From NCBI GenBank assembly GCA_030429345.1, contig JAUIFJ010000030.1, positions 1-42,571 on the forward strand: a stretch of DNA of 42,571 nucleotides. Direction: 5' to 3'. The notes under the pieces were generated by a model. That model was not told the origin of the DNA. It ran no database searches and saw only the letters and a list, made by a program, of their open reading frames with translations. This stretch comes from a bacterium (lineage in GTDB: Bacteria; CAIWAD01). This document shows, in pieces, positions 8,792 through 17,483 of this stretch (positions within the stretch are counted from its first letter, which is position 1; each line of letters starts with the position of its first letter). The position numbers were made by a program, and so were the translations under genes.

Positions 8792-10915
8792 CTAGCGTTG
8801 GCCCGCGGTCACCAGGGCCTTGAATCTCGTTCTCGAAGGCAGGCTGTTCCTGGGAACATCGAGTTCGACGGGAAACCAGCCCTCGCTGATGCCGCTGGCC
8901 AGCTCCTGCCAGTTGTCCTGACCGATCGGCGAGTACAGCAGCACATAGGCATCACCGGTGAAGCAGCCCTCCAGGGTCAGTGCGACACGCGTGCCCTGCA
9001 GGGACAAGGAGAGCCTCGGATCACGGTTCCAGTTCCCCTCGTCGTGCATGGAAAGCTCCAGGGCGGGACCCTCCCCGGTCAGCAGCAGGAGCCGTGAGTC
9101 ATCCAGCACCATGGCCTGGTGCAGCCCTGGAACACGGGCCATGCCTTCCAGGTAGGGATAGCTGTCGGAAGCCAGGTCGTAGAGATAAAGGCAGCCGTCC
9201 GAATCGTCCTCCTCGGCGGAAACCAGCAGCTTCCCTCTCCAGTGCTGCAGGGCAAGCGCGTTCGGGGCGGCCCAGACCCGATGCAGCCGGTCCATTTCGG
9301 GAATGCTGTAGATCGACAGATAGCGGTACTCGAGCACGGCGAGCAGTCCCTCCTCGAAAAGCAGGTCCTTCGTGAAGTAGACGATCGTGCCGCTGTTCGA
9401 TGTATACGCGGGTTCGCCGGGGTCGCTCAGGTCGTAGAGCCGGATGTTGGGGCCATTGGTGCGGGGTTTCGACTCCGCGGCCAGCCAGTGGCCCCACTGC
9501 GCGACCATGGAGCAGCTGTTGCCCGAGATCAGGTTCTGCACATAGCCGGGATCGGAGGGGTCCGAGACGTCGAAGTGGTGCAGACCGCTGGCCCAGTTCG
9601 CGCCGGGGCCGTCGTCGGCGAGGAAGAGCTGTCCGCCGTAGTGGGCCATCTCCGCCGGTGTGTCCGGCGAATCCAGGTGATACAGGACAACGGGCAATTC
9701 CGGCTCGGAGATCGAGATCATGTCGAGGCCGCCATAGGTTCCCTGTGAGACGGCCAACAGCGTGTCCGACGCCCAGATGGGAATGCCGGAATCCGTCTCC
9801 TCGATCTGGGCCAAGGTCAGCAGTGAATCCCCTTCGCCCGCCTGCAGCAGCTGCAGGGAGCCTTCGGAAGAACCCAGCGCGAACGAGGCTTCGCCAATGC
9901 GGAGCATGCGGGCATCGGCCCCGGTCTCCAGCAGCGGATCCGCGGAAAGGCTCTGCCAGCTGCCATTGCCTACGCGTGCGACGCAGGTCCAGTAGTCGTT
10001 GAAGAAGCTTTCCCAGCTGGCGAAGAGATAGCCGTCGCGCATGCGACGCAGGATCACTGTGTCCTCGAAGAACCGCGATACGCCCCCGTCATGCAGCTGG
10101 CCGCCATGAAGGCTGGAAAGATGCAGGCCCGCCGAAGTCGTGTAGGCAAGGACATCGCCGTCCAGCTGCAGGGAAGTGGGCGTGGAAGGCAGCACCTGGT
10201 GAGCCAGGAGTTGTCCTTCTTCATATACATACAATCCGGATCCGGAAGGCCCGTTGCTCGCGTAGAAGGCGTAGCGCATTCCGTCGAAGGCCGCCCGGAC
10301 GATGGTCAGCTCGGCCGGCAGATCGGCCACGTTCTCCAGCTCGCCGGTATCCAGAATGCGTGAGGCATTCCCGCCGCTTCCGGGATGGTGGAGCACATAC
10401 TCTTCGCTCAGGTCGAGATGACCGGAACCCAGGTCGTCGTGTTCAGCCAGCAGCTGCGGCAGGCCGTCCACGGAAACATCGTAGACGCGCAAGGTGCTCG
10501 ACCAGAGAACGCAGAGCCAGTCGCCGACCAGCCGCATGTCGGTCACATTTCCCTCTACGGACAACGAACCCGTGTGCTGGATATCCTCGGGATCCGCAAG
10601 GGAGTAGGTCTCGATCGTCGTATTGCTGAAGCTCCGGTCCAGCAGCACCCAGGCGCTGCTGCCGTCGCTCTCGACCCAGCCGCCATAGTCGCCGGAGACG
10701 AAGCGCGAATCCAGCCCTTCGATGCGATCGCCGTCCAGCAGGAGTGAAGTCGCGAGATAGGTGGTCTGGGCCGACATGGGCACGGAGACGAGCAGGGAGT
10801 CCCGCAGCGTCGTGTCGGCTCCACGGAGGACCTGGATCCAGCAGGCGGAATCGCTCCACTCCGCCCGGACCGTGTGATGCATTAGGGCAAGACATGCCAG
10901 CAGAAGAAGTCTCAT
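8792..10915 (-). CDS. Exported propeller-like repeat protein
   Basis: A 707-residue protein with a signal segment (MRLLLLACLALMHHTVRA). Its many repeated blade-like blocks alternate short hydrophobic strands with phrases such as LRVYDVSVDGLPQLLAEHDD, IRLYDLSDPGEPAYTSN and LHHFDVSDPSDPGYVQNL. These resemble LVIVD-type beta-propeller repeats common in large secreted bacterial proteins. The C-terminus (VELDVPRNSLPSRTRFKALV) lacks the sorting tail of its upstream neighbour, so it may be periplasmic or anchored by a partner. The gene begins 8 bases after that neighbour's stop, so they are probably one transcript. The family is assigned from repeat pattern only. Confidence 0.7.
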   Translation of the reverse strand: MRLLLLACLALMHHTVRAEWSDSACWIQVLRGADTTLRDSLLVSVPMSAQTTYLATSLLLDGDRIEGLDSRFVSGDYGGWVESDGSSAWVLLDRSFSNTTIETYSLADPEDIQHTGSLSVEGNVTDMRLVGDWLCVLWSSTLRVYDVSVDGLPQLLAEHDDLGSGHLDLSEEYVLHHPGSGGNASRILDTGELENVADLPAELTIVRAAFDGMRYAFYASNGPSGSGLYVYEEGQLLAHQVLPSTPTSLQLDGDVLAYTTSAGLHLSSLHGGQLHDGGVSRFFEDTVILRRMRDGYLFASWESFFNDYWTCVARVGNGSWQSLSADPLLETGADARMLRIGEASFALGSSEGSLQLLQAGEGDSLLTLAQIEETDSGIPIWASDTLLAVSQGTYGGLDMISISEPELPVVLYHLDSPDTPAEMAHYGGQLFLADDGPGANWASGLHHFDVSDPSDPGYVQNLISGNSCSMVAQWGHWLAAESKPRTNGPNIRLYDLSDPGEPAYTSNSGTIVYFTKDLLFEEGLLAVLEYRYLSIYSIPEMDRLHRVWAAPNALALQHWRGKLLVSAEEDDSDGCLYLYDLASDSYPYLEGMARVPGLHQAMVLDDSRLLLLTGEGPALELSMHDEGNWNRDPRLSLSLQGTRVALTLEGCFTGDAYVLLYSPIGQDNWQELASGISEGWFPVELDVPRNSLPSRTRFKALVTAGQR

Positions 10916-10923
10916 GGCCGCTC

Positions 10924-13900
10924 CTATTTGAGGTGGAGGATCTTGCGGTGTCGTGTTCCTTCCGGGTGCTCGAGGCGCAGGAAGTAGACACCGCTGGCCA
11001 GTCCGCCTCCGTCCACTGCATGCTGATGCCCTCCGGCCCCGAGTTCGCCTTCGTGCAGGAGCAGGATCTGCCGGCCCAGCAAATCGTAGAGCGCCAGGCG
11101 GACCTTGCCTGCCGAGGGCAGGTCGAAGTGGATCAGGGTCCGCGAGTTGAAGGGATTCGGACGGGCGGGGTACAGCCGTATATCCAGTGGGCGCGTCCGA
11201 TCATCCATGCCGACTTCCACGCAGGGATCCGCCGAATAGCCGACCAGCATTCCGCACTCGTTGTGCCCGGGCCTTGCGATGGACAGCTCCTGCAGGTGGA
11301 AGTCCGCCAGGGAAGTGTCACAGAGCATGGGATCCGCGACCGCGTTGCAGTGAATGCCTGCATAGTCGGCGAAGTCCGGCCAGCTCAGGCTGTTTTCCCA
11401 GAGCAGGTTGTTGCGCACATCGTCCTCGTCGTGTCCCTCAGGAAAGTTCACCACGATCGGGAAGCTGCCCGTGTTGTAGGCCACGATCGATCGGTAGAGC
11501 TGCGGATTGCCCTCGAGCGAATTGCCGTAGAAGGCCGCCCCGTTCTGCGCCTCGTTGGCGACGATGGTCGAGGAGTATACGCGCAGGTAGACCTGCGCAT
11601 AGACGGCGCCGCCGAAGCCCTGGGCGCTGTTTCCGGCCAGGAGGCAGTTGTGGAGGTTCAATCTCCGCGCGCCGATGTCGTCGTAGCCGTAGATGGCGCC
11701 CCCGGAGCCCTGGCTGCTGTTGTCGATGAAGACGCAGGAGGTGTAATCGGCCCACTGGGAATAGCAGGCGCCGCCTTTCGAGCTGCTCGTGTTCGACTGG
11801 AAGAAGCAGCCGCTGGCATCGGGCGAGCTGCCCGCCAGCGCGCCGCCCTCGTCAGCCGTGTTGCCGACGAAGGAGCTGTTCTCCACTTCCCCGACATCGA
11901 GGTAGAGGCCGCCTCCCGATTCCGCCTGGTTGCCCTCGAAGCGGCAGTTCCGGATCGAGGGCCCATAGGGATTCTGCACGAAGAGCGCGCCTCCCGAATA
12001 GGTTGCGCTGTTGCCGTTGAACTCGCAGCTGTCCAGCTGCAGCGGCGCGAAATTGAAATCCATGTATGCGCCGCCCCCGGAGCTGGCCTGGTTTCCCTCG
12101 AAAATGCAGTTCCTGAGCAGGCGCAGACGCCCGGCGTAGAGTGCGCCGCCCTGTGAATCGCTGAAGCCGTGGATGAGACGGAAGCCCACGATGGCGGAAC
12201 TGTCCGCCAGGCTGCCGTCGACGACCCGCCCGAGCGATTCGGCATCGATTGTCGCACACCGGGACTCCGGGGACTCGCTCGTCAGGTATACTCCCGGCCC
12301 CAGCTGGAGATCGTGCTCCAGGTAGGTGCCACAGGCGACGAGAACCGTGTCGCCGGGAAGGGCCGCGGCCAGGGCGGCGCCGATGCTGGCATGGTCGGCG
12401 GGCACCCGGTGGGTATCTCCGCCGACGCGGACGGCATCCGCCATTGTATACTCGCGGATCTCCCCGCCGGGGGACTCGATCCGGCAGCGCAGGTCGTACA
12501 GACCGGGTTCGGTATACTCGACGACGGGATCGGTTCCCAGGTCCTGGAAGGTCCCGGTTTCGTATACATCCCATTCCCGCGTATGCCCTTCCCCGTAGTC
12601 CGGCGCGAGCAGCGTCAGCTGGACAGGGATCACATGGCCGGAGACCTCCCGGGAGAACCAGGCCGGGGCGACGGGGTCTCCGGGCCCTTCCTCGACGGCG
12701 CCCGTCGCCAGCCCGCAACCGCCCTGCTGCGCGAGAAGCGGCGAGTCCTCCGCCACGCGCCAGTCCCCGTTCGCCGGATCCAGGAAGAGCGGGTTCAACT
12801 CGTGGTTGTCCAGCGTATCACGCCATGCATCCAGCTGGGCGGGCCAGCCCCAGCGGTTGCCGAAGAGGCTGCTGCAGCTCATCCGTGCACCATTGACCTG
12901 CAGGCCCGCGCTGAACAGGGTGGGTGAGTCATTGAAGGCGAGGACGCAGGCGACCAGCTCCAGCGAATCCAGTGCGCTGCAGGAGAACAGTGGACCCTCG
13001 AAATGGTTGTCCAGGATGGCGCACTGCACGGCCTTCAGGAAGGGGGCGACACTGTAGCCGCCGGACAGGCTCAGCGCGCGGCCTTCGTTGCCTCGGATCC
13101 AGCAGCGACGCAGCACAAGGCTGTCCGTGGTCTCGACCTGCAGTGCCGTTCCGACAGCTCCCGTCAAGGTCAGGTTGTTCAGCTCCAGAGTCGCCTCGTT
13201 GTAGGAGGTCTGGATCACGGTACTCTGGCCTTCGGCATCGAGCACGGTCTCCCCGGGATGGTCCCCCATGCCGATCAGGACCACGTTTCTGCGGCAGCGG
13301 GCATTCGCCACGGCATGGTGTCCGGGAGCGATGCGGATGGAGTCGCCGTCGCTGGCGTAGGCCACGGCGTCGGCCAGGCTGGGGATGTCCTCCGGTACCC
13401 GGATCACGCCTTGCGGCAGAACCCCGATGGCCTGCGTCGAAGCGAGGGTGTCCGGATCGCCGTCCAGCCAGTGCAGCAGCCGGATCGTGTAGATGCCCGG
13501 CAGGGAATAGGCCCAGTCCACGGACAGGCCGGAGGCGTCCGGCGTCCCGTCCGAGTCCATGTCCCAGGTCACGCTGTCGGCGTCGACAGCGTGGGCCTCG
13601 ACATGCAGGGGCTCATCGACGAGCACGAGCGTGTCCGAGACGGAAAGGGCCATGAAGGGACGGCTGGTGGTACAGGAATCTCCCTGTGCGCCGACAAGCA
13701 GGCCGCAGGCGGAAGTCCCCGGCAGGCAGGGGGAGCCGGAGCTGAGGCTCCAGTCGCCTGCCGCCGGATCGCAGAAGAGGGGCGCGATCTCCGTGTTGTC
13801 CGGCTCCTGGCCGCCGGCGAAGAGGCAGTTCACGTAGTTTGCCTCGTTCCCGTATACATTGCAGCAGGCCAGGTCGATGCCGCTGCCCTCGGAACAGGAT

Positions 13901-14676
13901 CCGGCGATGCCCCAGTTGTAGACGATCTGGCTCCGCACCACGTTCGCCCCGGCCTGGTAGCCCACATAGATCCCTCTGCTCCTGTTGGCGGCGATCGTCG
14001 TGTTCTCCACATCCAGGTCGTGGCTTCCGGAGTAGATGCCGTCGCTTCCATTGTTGTCGATCAGGCAGTAGCGCAGCAGGGCATTGGCGTCGGACGAGGT
14101 GCTGAATCCGTCGTTGCCGTTCCAGGCGATGCGTGTTCTCAGGTAGATCGTGCGACACTGGTCCGCCACCCGGACGCCGGTGCCCTCGTTGTGCATCACG
14201 GCGCAATCCACCAGGCGGCAGAAGCCCTCTCCGCTGAAGTATACGGCTGTCGTGCCCAGCCCCCCGTCCAGCTGGCAATCCCAGACATAGCAGTTGCCGT
14301 CCGCGACCGCGAGCAGGGAACCGGAGAAGCCCACGCCCTCCTCTGAAAGCAGCGCTCGCCCTCGCGTGAGCCGAAAGCCGATGACCTGGACCAGGATCTC
14401 CGCATCCTCTACATAAAGGACGCGCCCGAGGTGCTCGGCGTCGATGACCGTTGAGGACGGGTTCTCGCGGTCGCCAAGGAGCGTGCAATGATCGGGAAGC
14501 GCCAGGTCGTGTTCCAGGTAGACTCCTGGAGCGACCCGGATGGTATCACCCGGACTGTGGGCGGAGAGTGCCGCCTGGATCGTTGAATATTCGGAAGGAA
14601 CCTGAAGTTGCATGGCCGGCAGGACACGAAGCAGGAGCAGACATGCCAGCAGGGTGATTCGGACGAAACGCTGCAC
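10924..14676 (-). CDS. Giant secreted beta-helix protein with PKD-like domains and sorting tail
   Basis: A 1250-residue exported protein. A signal segment is followed by three right-handed beta-helix modules, each opening with the same phrase: VPSEYSTIQAALSAHSPGDT, VPEDIPSLADAVAYASDGDS and VPADHASIGAALAAALPGDT. PKD-like segments separate them (SVTWDMDSDGTPDASG; EWDVYETGTFQDLG). The third module carries polymorphic-membrane-protein-like repeats (GGAL/GGAx, F.GNxA). The C-terminus (PARPNPFNSRTLIHF, ALYDLLGR, SGVYFLRLE, HRKILHLK) is an FCB-type secretion/anchoring tail, so the protein is probably on the surface. The start is the GTG at 14676 with GAGG upstream; the first downstream ATG would delete the signal segment. 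Carbohydrate-binding or adhesin roles are typical of such proteins but unproven here. Confidence 0.85.
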   Translation of the reverse strand: MQRFVRITLLACLLLLRVLPAMQLQVPSEYSTIQAALSAHSPGDTIRVAPGVYLEHDLALPDHCTLLGDRENPSSTVIDAEHLGRVLYVEDAEILVQVIGFRLTRGRALLSEEGVGFSGSLLAVADGNCYVWDCQLDGGLGTTAVYFSGEGFCRLVDCAVMHNEGTGVRVADQCRTIYLRTRIAWNGNDGFSTSSDANALLRYCLIDNNGSDGIYSGSHDLDVENTTIAANRSRGIYVGYQAGANVVRSQIVYNWGIAGSCSEGSGIDLACCNVYGNEANYVNCLFAGGQEPDNTEIAPLFCDPAAGDWSLSSGSPCLPGTSACGLLVGAQGDSCTTSRPFMALSVSDTLVLVDEPLHVEAHAVDADSVTWDMDSDGTPDASGLSVDWAYSLPGIYTIRLLHWLDGDPDTLASTQAIGVLPQGVIRVPEDIPSLADAVAYASDGDSIRIAPGHHAVANARCRRNVVLIGMGDHPGETVLDAEGQSTVIQTSYNEATLELNNLTLTGAVGTALQVETTDSLVLRRCWIRGNEGRALSLSGGYSVAPFLKAVQCAILDNHFEGPLFSCSALDSLELVACVLAFNDSPTLFSAGLQVNGARMSCSSLFGNRWGWPAQLDAWRDTLDNHELNPLFLDPANGDWRVAEDSPLLAQQGGCGLATGAVEEGPGDPVAPAWFSREVSGHVIPVQLTLLAPDYGEGHTREWDVYETGTFQDLGTDPVVEYTEPGLYDLRCRIESPGGEIREYTMADAVRVGGDTHRVPADHASIGAALAAALPGDTVLVACGTYLEHDLQLGPGVYLTSESPESRCATIDAESLGRVVDGSLADSSAIVGFRLIHGFSDSQGGALYAGRLRLLRNCIFEGNQASSGGGAYMDFNFAPLQLDSCEFNGNSATYSGGALFVQNPYGPSIRNCRFEGNQAESGGGLYLDVGEVENSSFVGNTADEGGALAGSSPDASGCFFQSNTSSSKGGACYSQWADYTSCVFIDNSSQGSGGAIYGYDDIGARRLNLHNCLLAGNSAQGFGGAVYAQVYLRVYSSTIVANEAQNGAAFYGNSLEGNPQLYRSIVAYNTGSFPIVVNFPEGHDEDDVRNNLLWENSLSWPDFADYAGIHCNAVADPMLCDTSLADFHLQELSIARPGHNECGMLVGYSADPCVEVGMDDRTRPLDIRLYPARPNPFNSRTLIHFDLPSAGKVRLALYDLLGRQILLLHEGELGAGGHQHAVDGGGLASGVYFLRLEHPEGTRHRKILHLK

Positions 14677-14782
14677 GATCGGCCTCGGAATTGGAGTGTA
14701 GGCGAGGCACTATGCTGAACCTTGAGCAGCGCGAGGTTGATCTGGGTCAACCATTCGCCATGGGGAAGAGGTATTGAAGGAA
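14677..14782 (-). other. Short intergenic region with 6-bp inverted repeat
   Basis: This separates the kinase stop from the beta-helix gene start. On the minus strand it contains GGTTGA-6-TCAACC without a following T-run. A TACACT hexamer close to the downstream gene might be a -10 element, but no good -35 partner is visible. Read-through from the kinase operon cannot be excluded. Confidence 0.3.
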
Positions 14783-16090
14783 TCAGATTCCCGGCAACAC
14801 CACCCGGAACACCGCGCCGCCCTCGGGCCGGTTCTCCAGCCCGAAGTCGAAGCCGTGCTGGCCCAGGATCTCGTGGACCAGGGTCAGGCCGATGCCCTGG
14901 CCTTCCGGGCGCGTGGTGAAGAAGGGGGTGAAGAGCTGGCGCGTGGCCTCGTCGGACAGGCCGGGTCCGTTGTCGGCGAAATCCATGCGCAGCTGAGCGC
15001 CTTCGACGCGGGCCGTGATCGTGATGCAGGCATCGGCCCGCCCCTTCAGCGCGTCGAGACTGTTGCGGATCACATTGATCAGGACCTGTTCCAGCTGCGG
15101 GCGGTCGGCGCTCATCGGCCAGCTTGAAGGGTCGATCTGCACCTTCAGTCCCACGCCGGCCTGCTCGAGTTGCGGCTTCTGCAGCGCCAGCAGGTCGCGC
15201 AGGACCTCGATCGCGTCCAGAGGCTGCCTGCTGGGTTCCGGCAGGCGTACGACATCCGCGTAGCTGTTCATGAACTGTCCCAGGTGCCGGCTGCGGTCGA
15301 GCACGATGCCGATGGCCTGGCGAAACTCCTCCCGCTCCCCTTCCGGCAGCAGGTCGGCCCATTCCAGGCAGCTGCGCAGCAGCGACTGGCTGCTTCCGAG
15401 GCTGTTGTTGATCTCGTGAGACAGGGTGCGGATCAGCTTCTCCCAGGCGGCCTTCTCGCTCTGCAGCAGTTCGCGGGTCAGGTCCTCGAGGATCATCACG
15501 GCGCAGGGATGCCCCTCGACCTGGATGCTGGCCCGTGATACACGAACCCGTTTCCGTCCCTCGAGCGGCAGGACCCTGCCGCCTCCCGCCCCCAGGTCCT
15601 TCCAGCCCTCCAGCAGGGCGGCGGGCAGGCGGGGGGCCTCCTCGCCGTCCAGCGACAGGATGCCGCGCGCCGCGGGATTGGCGTACTGCGGCTCGCCGCC
15701 GGGATGAAAGGTGATCACTCCCGCCGGCGAGACCTCCAGCACCTTCTCCAGGAAGTAGTGCTGCTCCTGCAGCCGTGTCCGCTCGCGACGCAGGCGGCGG
15801 ATCAGGTCGTTGTAGAGCCGGACCAGCTGGTTGACCTCGATCGAGCTCGAATGCGAGAAGGTGTGGCTGAAGTCCTGGTCCTGGATGAAGCGGCTGCCGT
15901 CGGCGATCAGCTCCGCCGGTCGCGCGCTGGCCGCCGCCAGGCGCTGGAAAAGCAGCAGGGAAGCCAGCACCAGGCCCTCAAGCAGGAGGATCCAGGGTCG
16001 GCCGAGTTCCCAGAGCAGCGCGCCGCCGAGCACGCCCAGCAACAGGTGCAGGAAGAGAATGTAGACGAAGAAGCGGCGGCGCAGCTTCAA
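14783..16090 (-). CDS. Sensor histidine kinase, NtrB-like, two TM helices with minimal loop
   Basis: A 435-residue kinase. Two hydrophobic helices (about residues 7-27 and 33-50) are joined by only a few residues (WELGRP), so there is no periplasmic sensor domain. Then come a HAMP-like/coiled linker, a PAS-like domain (about 118-200, VSPAGVITFHPGGEPQYANPA), and the catalytic core: H-box LSHEINNSLGSS, N-box NVIRNSLDAL, G boxes DNGPGL and GQGIGLTL. It should phosphorylate the response regulator encoded immediately upstream. The start is a TTG at 16090 overlapping that gene's stop (TTGA). The lack of an external domain suggests signalling through a membrane partner, plausibly the two permeases of the same operon (inference). 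Confidence 0.92.
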   Translation of the reverse strand: MKLRRRFFVYILFLHLLLGVLGGALLWELGRPWILLLEGLVLASLLLFQRLAAASARPAELIADGSRFIQDQDFSHTFSHSSSIEVNQLVRLYNDLIRRLRRERTRLQEQHYFLEKVLEVSPAGVITFHPGGEPQYANPAARGILSLDGEEAPRLPAALLEGWKDLGAGGGRVLPLEGRKRVRVSRASIQVEGHPCAVMILEDLTRELLQSEKAAWEKLIRTLSHEINNSLGSSQSLLRSCLEWADLLPEGEREEFRQAIGIVLDRSRHLGQFMNSYADVVRLPEPSRQPLDAIEVLRDLLALQKPQLEQAGVGLKVQIDPSSWPMSADRPQLEQVLINVIRNSLDALKGRADACITITARVEGAQLRMDFADNGPGLSDEATRQLFTPFFTTRPEGQGIGLTLVHEILGQHGFDFGLENRPEGGAVFRVVLPGI

Positions 16091-17469
16091 TGGGGAATCC
16101 CGTATTTCTCGAGCCGGCGGTAGAGCGAACTGCGCGTGATCCCCAGTTCCCTCGAGACGCGGCTCAGGTTGCCGTCAAGGCGCCGGATCGCCTCGCGGAT
16201 CATGCGCTCCTCCATTTCCTCCAGGGTCCCCGCGGGCAGGGAGTCGCTGGTCGAGCGCTCCGGCGAGAGCGATTCGGCACGGGCCAGGGAATCGGCCCGG
16301 ATTCCCTGCTCCCCTTCGAGCAGGAAGGTCCGCTCGATGGCCTGGCGCAGTTGTCTCACGTTTCCTGGCCAGGGCTGGCGTCGCAGCCAGTCGGCGGCCT
16401 CCGGATCCAGTTCCGGGATGCCGCGGCCATAGCGCGCGGCGAGTTCCGCCAGGAAATGCCGGGCCAGGGGCTCGATGTCTCCGGGGCGCTCCCTGAGCGG
16501 AGGCAGGTGCAGGGGAATCAGGTTGAGCCGGAAGTAGAGGTCTTCGCGAAAGCGGCCCTCGGCGATGGCCGCGCCCAGGTCGCGGTTGGTGGCGCTGATC
16601 ACGCGCACATCCAGCGGAATCGGGCGGCTGGACCCGAGGCGCTCGAAGCTGCGGTCCTGCAACACGCGCAGCAGCTTGACCTGGCAGGCGGGATCCAGGT
16701 CGCCGATCTCGTCGAGGAAGATCGTGCCGCCCTGGGCCAGCTCGAAGCGGCCGACGCGCTCGCTCTTGGCATCCGTATACGCGCCCTTCACGTGGCCGAA
16801 GAGTTCGCTGTCGAAGAGGCTTCCGGAAATCCCGCCCAGGTTGACCTTGACGAAGGGACCGTCGCGACGGGCGCTGTTGCGCTGGATCGCCTCGGCGATC
16901 ACCTCCTTGCCGCAGCCGCTCTCGCCGGTGATCAGGACGGAGGCCTCCGTCGCGGCCGTCCGTGAGACAACATCCATCAGCCGCAGCAGGGCGGGGTCCT
17001 CGCCGATGACAGCCGTATACTCTCCGCGGGAGTCCAGCCCTTCCCGGTCGATGACCGGGGCCGGCCCGCTGCGGAAGCCGCGCAGCTCCAGCGCCGTGGC
17101 CACGCTCTGCAGCACCTGCTCGTGGGACCAGGGCTTGGTGATGAAATCGGCCGCTCCGGCGCGAATGCCCTGGACGGCCAGGCTCACGCTGGCCCAGGCC
17201 GTGATCAGGATCACGGGCAGGCCCGGCTGTTCCTCCCGCAGTTCCGCCAGCAGGCGGAAACCCTCTTCGCCGTCCGTGCGCCGGCTGAAGTTCATGTCCT
17301 GGATCACGCAGTCCACTTTGCGTAAACGCGCCTGCGCGAGCGCCTCTTCCGGGGTCTCGGCGCGCAGCACGGCGTGACCCGCCTGGCGCAGCAGCAGGCC
17401 GAGGGAAGCGAGCACGGCCGGGTCGTCGTCGACGACCAGGATCGTGGCCTGTTTCGTGCTTGTCGCCAT
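16087..17469 (-). CDS. Sigma-54-dependent response regulator (NtrC type)
   Basis: A three-domain activator. The receiver (about residues 9-125) has acidic DDD, phospho-acceptor Asp in VIQDMNF, Thr in ITAWAS and Lys in FITKPW. The AAA+ domain has Walker A GESGCGKE and Walker B GGTIFLDEIGDLD. The sigma-54-contact loop reads GAYTDA instead of canonical GAFTGA. The C-terminal Fis-type helix-turn-helix is LDGNLSRVSRELGITRSSLY. I start at the ATG at 17469, which has GAGGGAG 7 bases upstream; an ATG at 17487 overlapping the permease stop is the alternative. Phosphorylated protein should bind paired palindromes and drive RNA polymerase-sigma-54. Two such site pairs lie upstream of its own operon. Confidence 0.95.
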   Translation of the reverse strand: MATSTKQATILVVDDDPAVLASLGLLLRQAGHAVLRAETPEEALAQARLRKVDCVIQDMNFSRRTDGEEGFRLLAELREEQPGLPVILITAWASVSLAVQGIRAGAADFITKPWSHEQVLQSVATALELRGFRSGPAPVIDREGLDSRGEYTAVIGEDPALLRLMDVVSRTAATEASVLITGESGCGKEVIAEAIQRNSARRDGPFVKVNLGGISGSLFDSELFGHVKGAYTDAKSERVGRFELAQGGTIFLDEIGDLDPACQVKLLRVLQDRSFERLGSSRPIPLDVRVISATNRDLGAAIAEGRFREDLYFRLNLIPLHLPPLRERPGDIEPLARHFLAELAARYGRGIPELDPEAADWLRRQPWPGNVRQLRQAIERTFLLEGEQGIRADSLARAESLSPERSTSDSLPAGTLEEMEERMIREAIRRLDGNLSRVSRELGITRSSLYRRLEKYGIPH

Positions 17470-17483
17470 GGTCTTGCTCCCTC

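Noticed and set aside
13003-14346. Plus-strand open frame of 447 codons opposite the beta-helix gene
   Set aside because: Valine/glycine-rich with no motifs and no ribosome-binding site. The opposite strand has signal peptide, modules and sorting tail.
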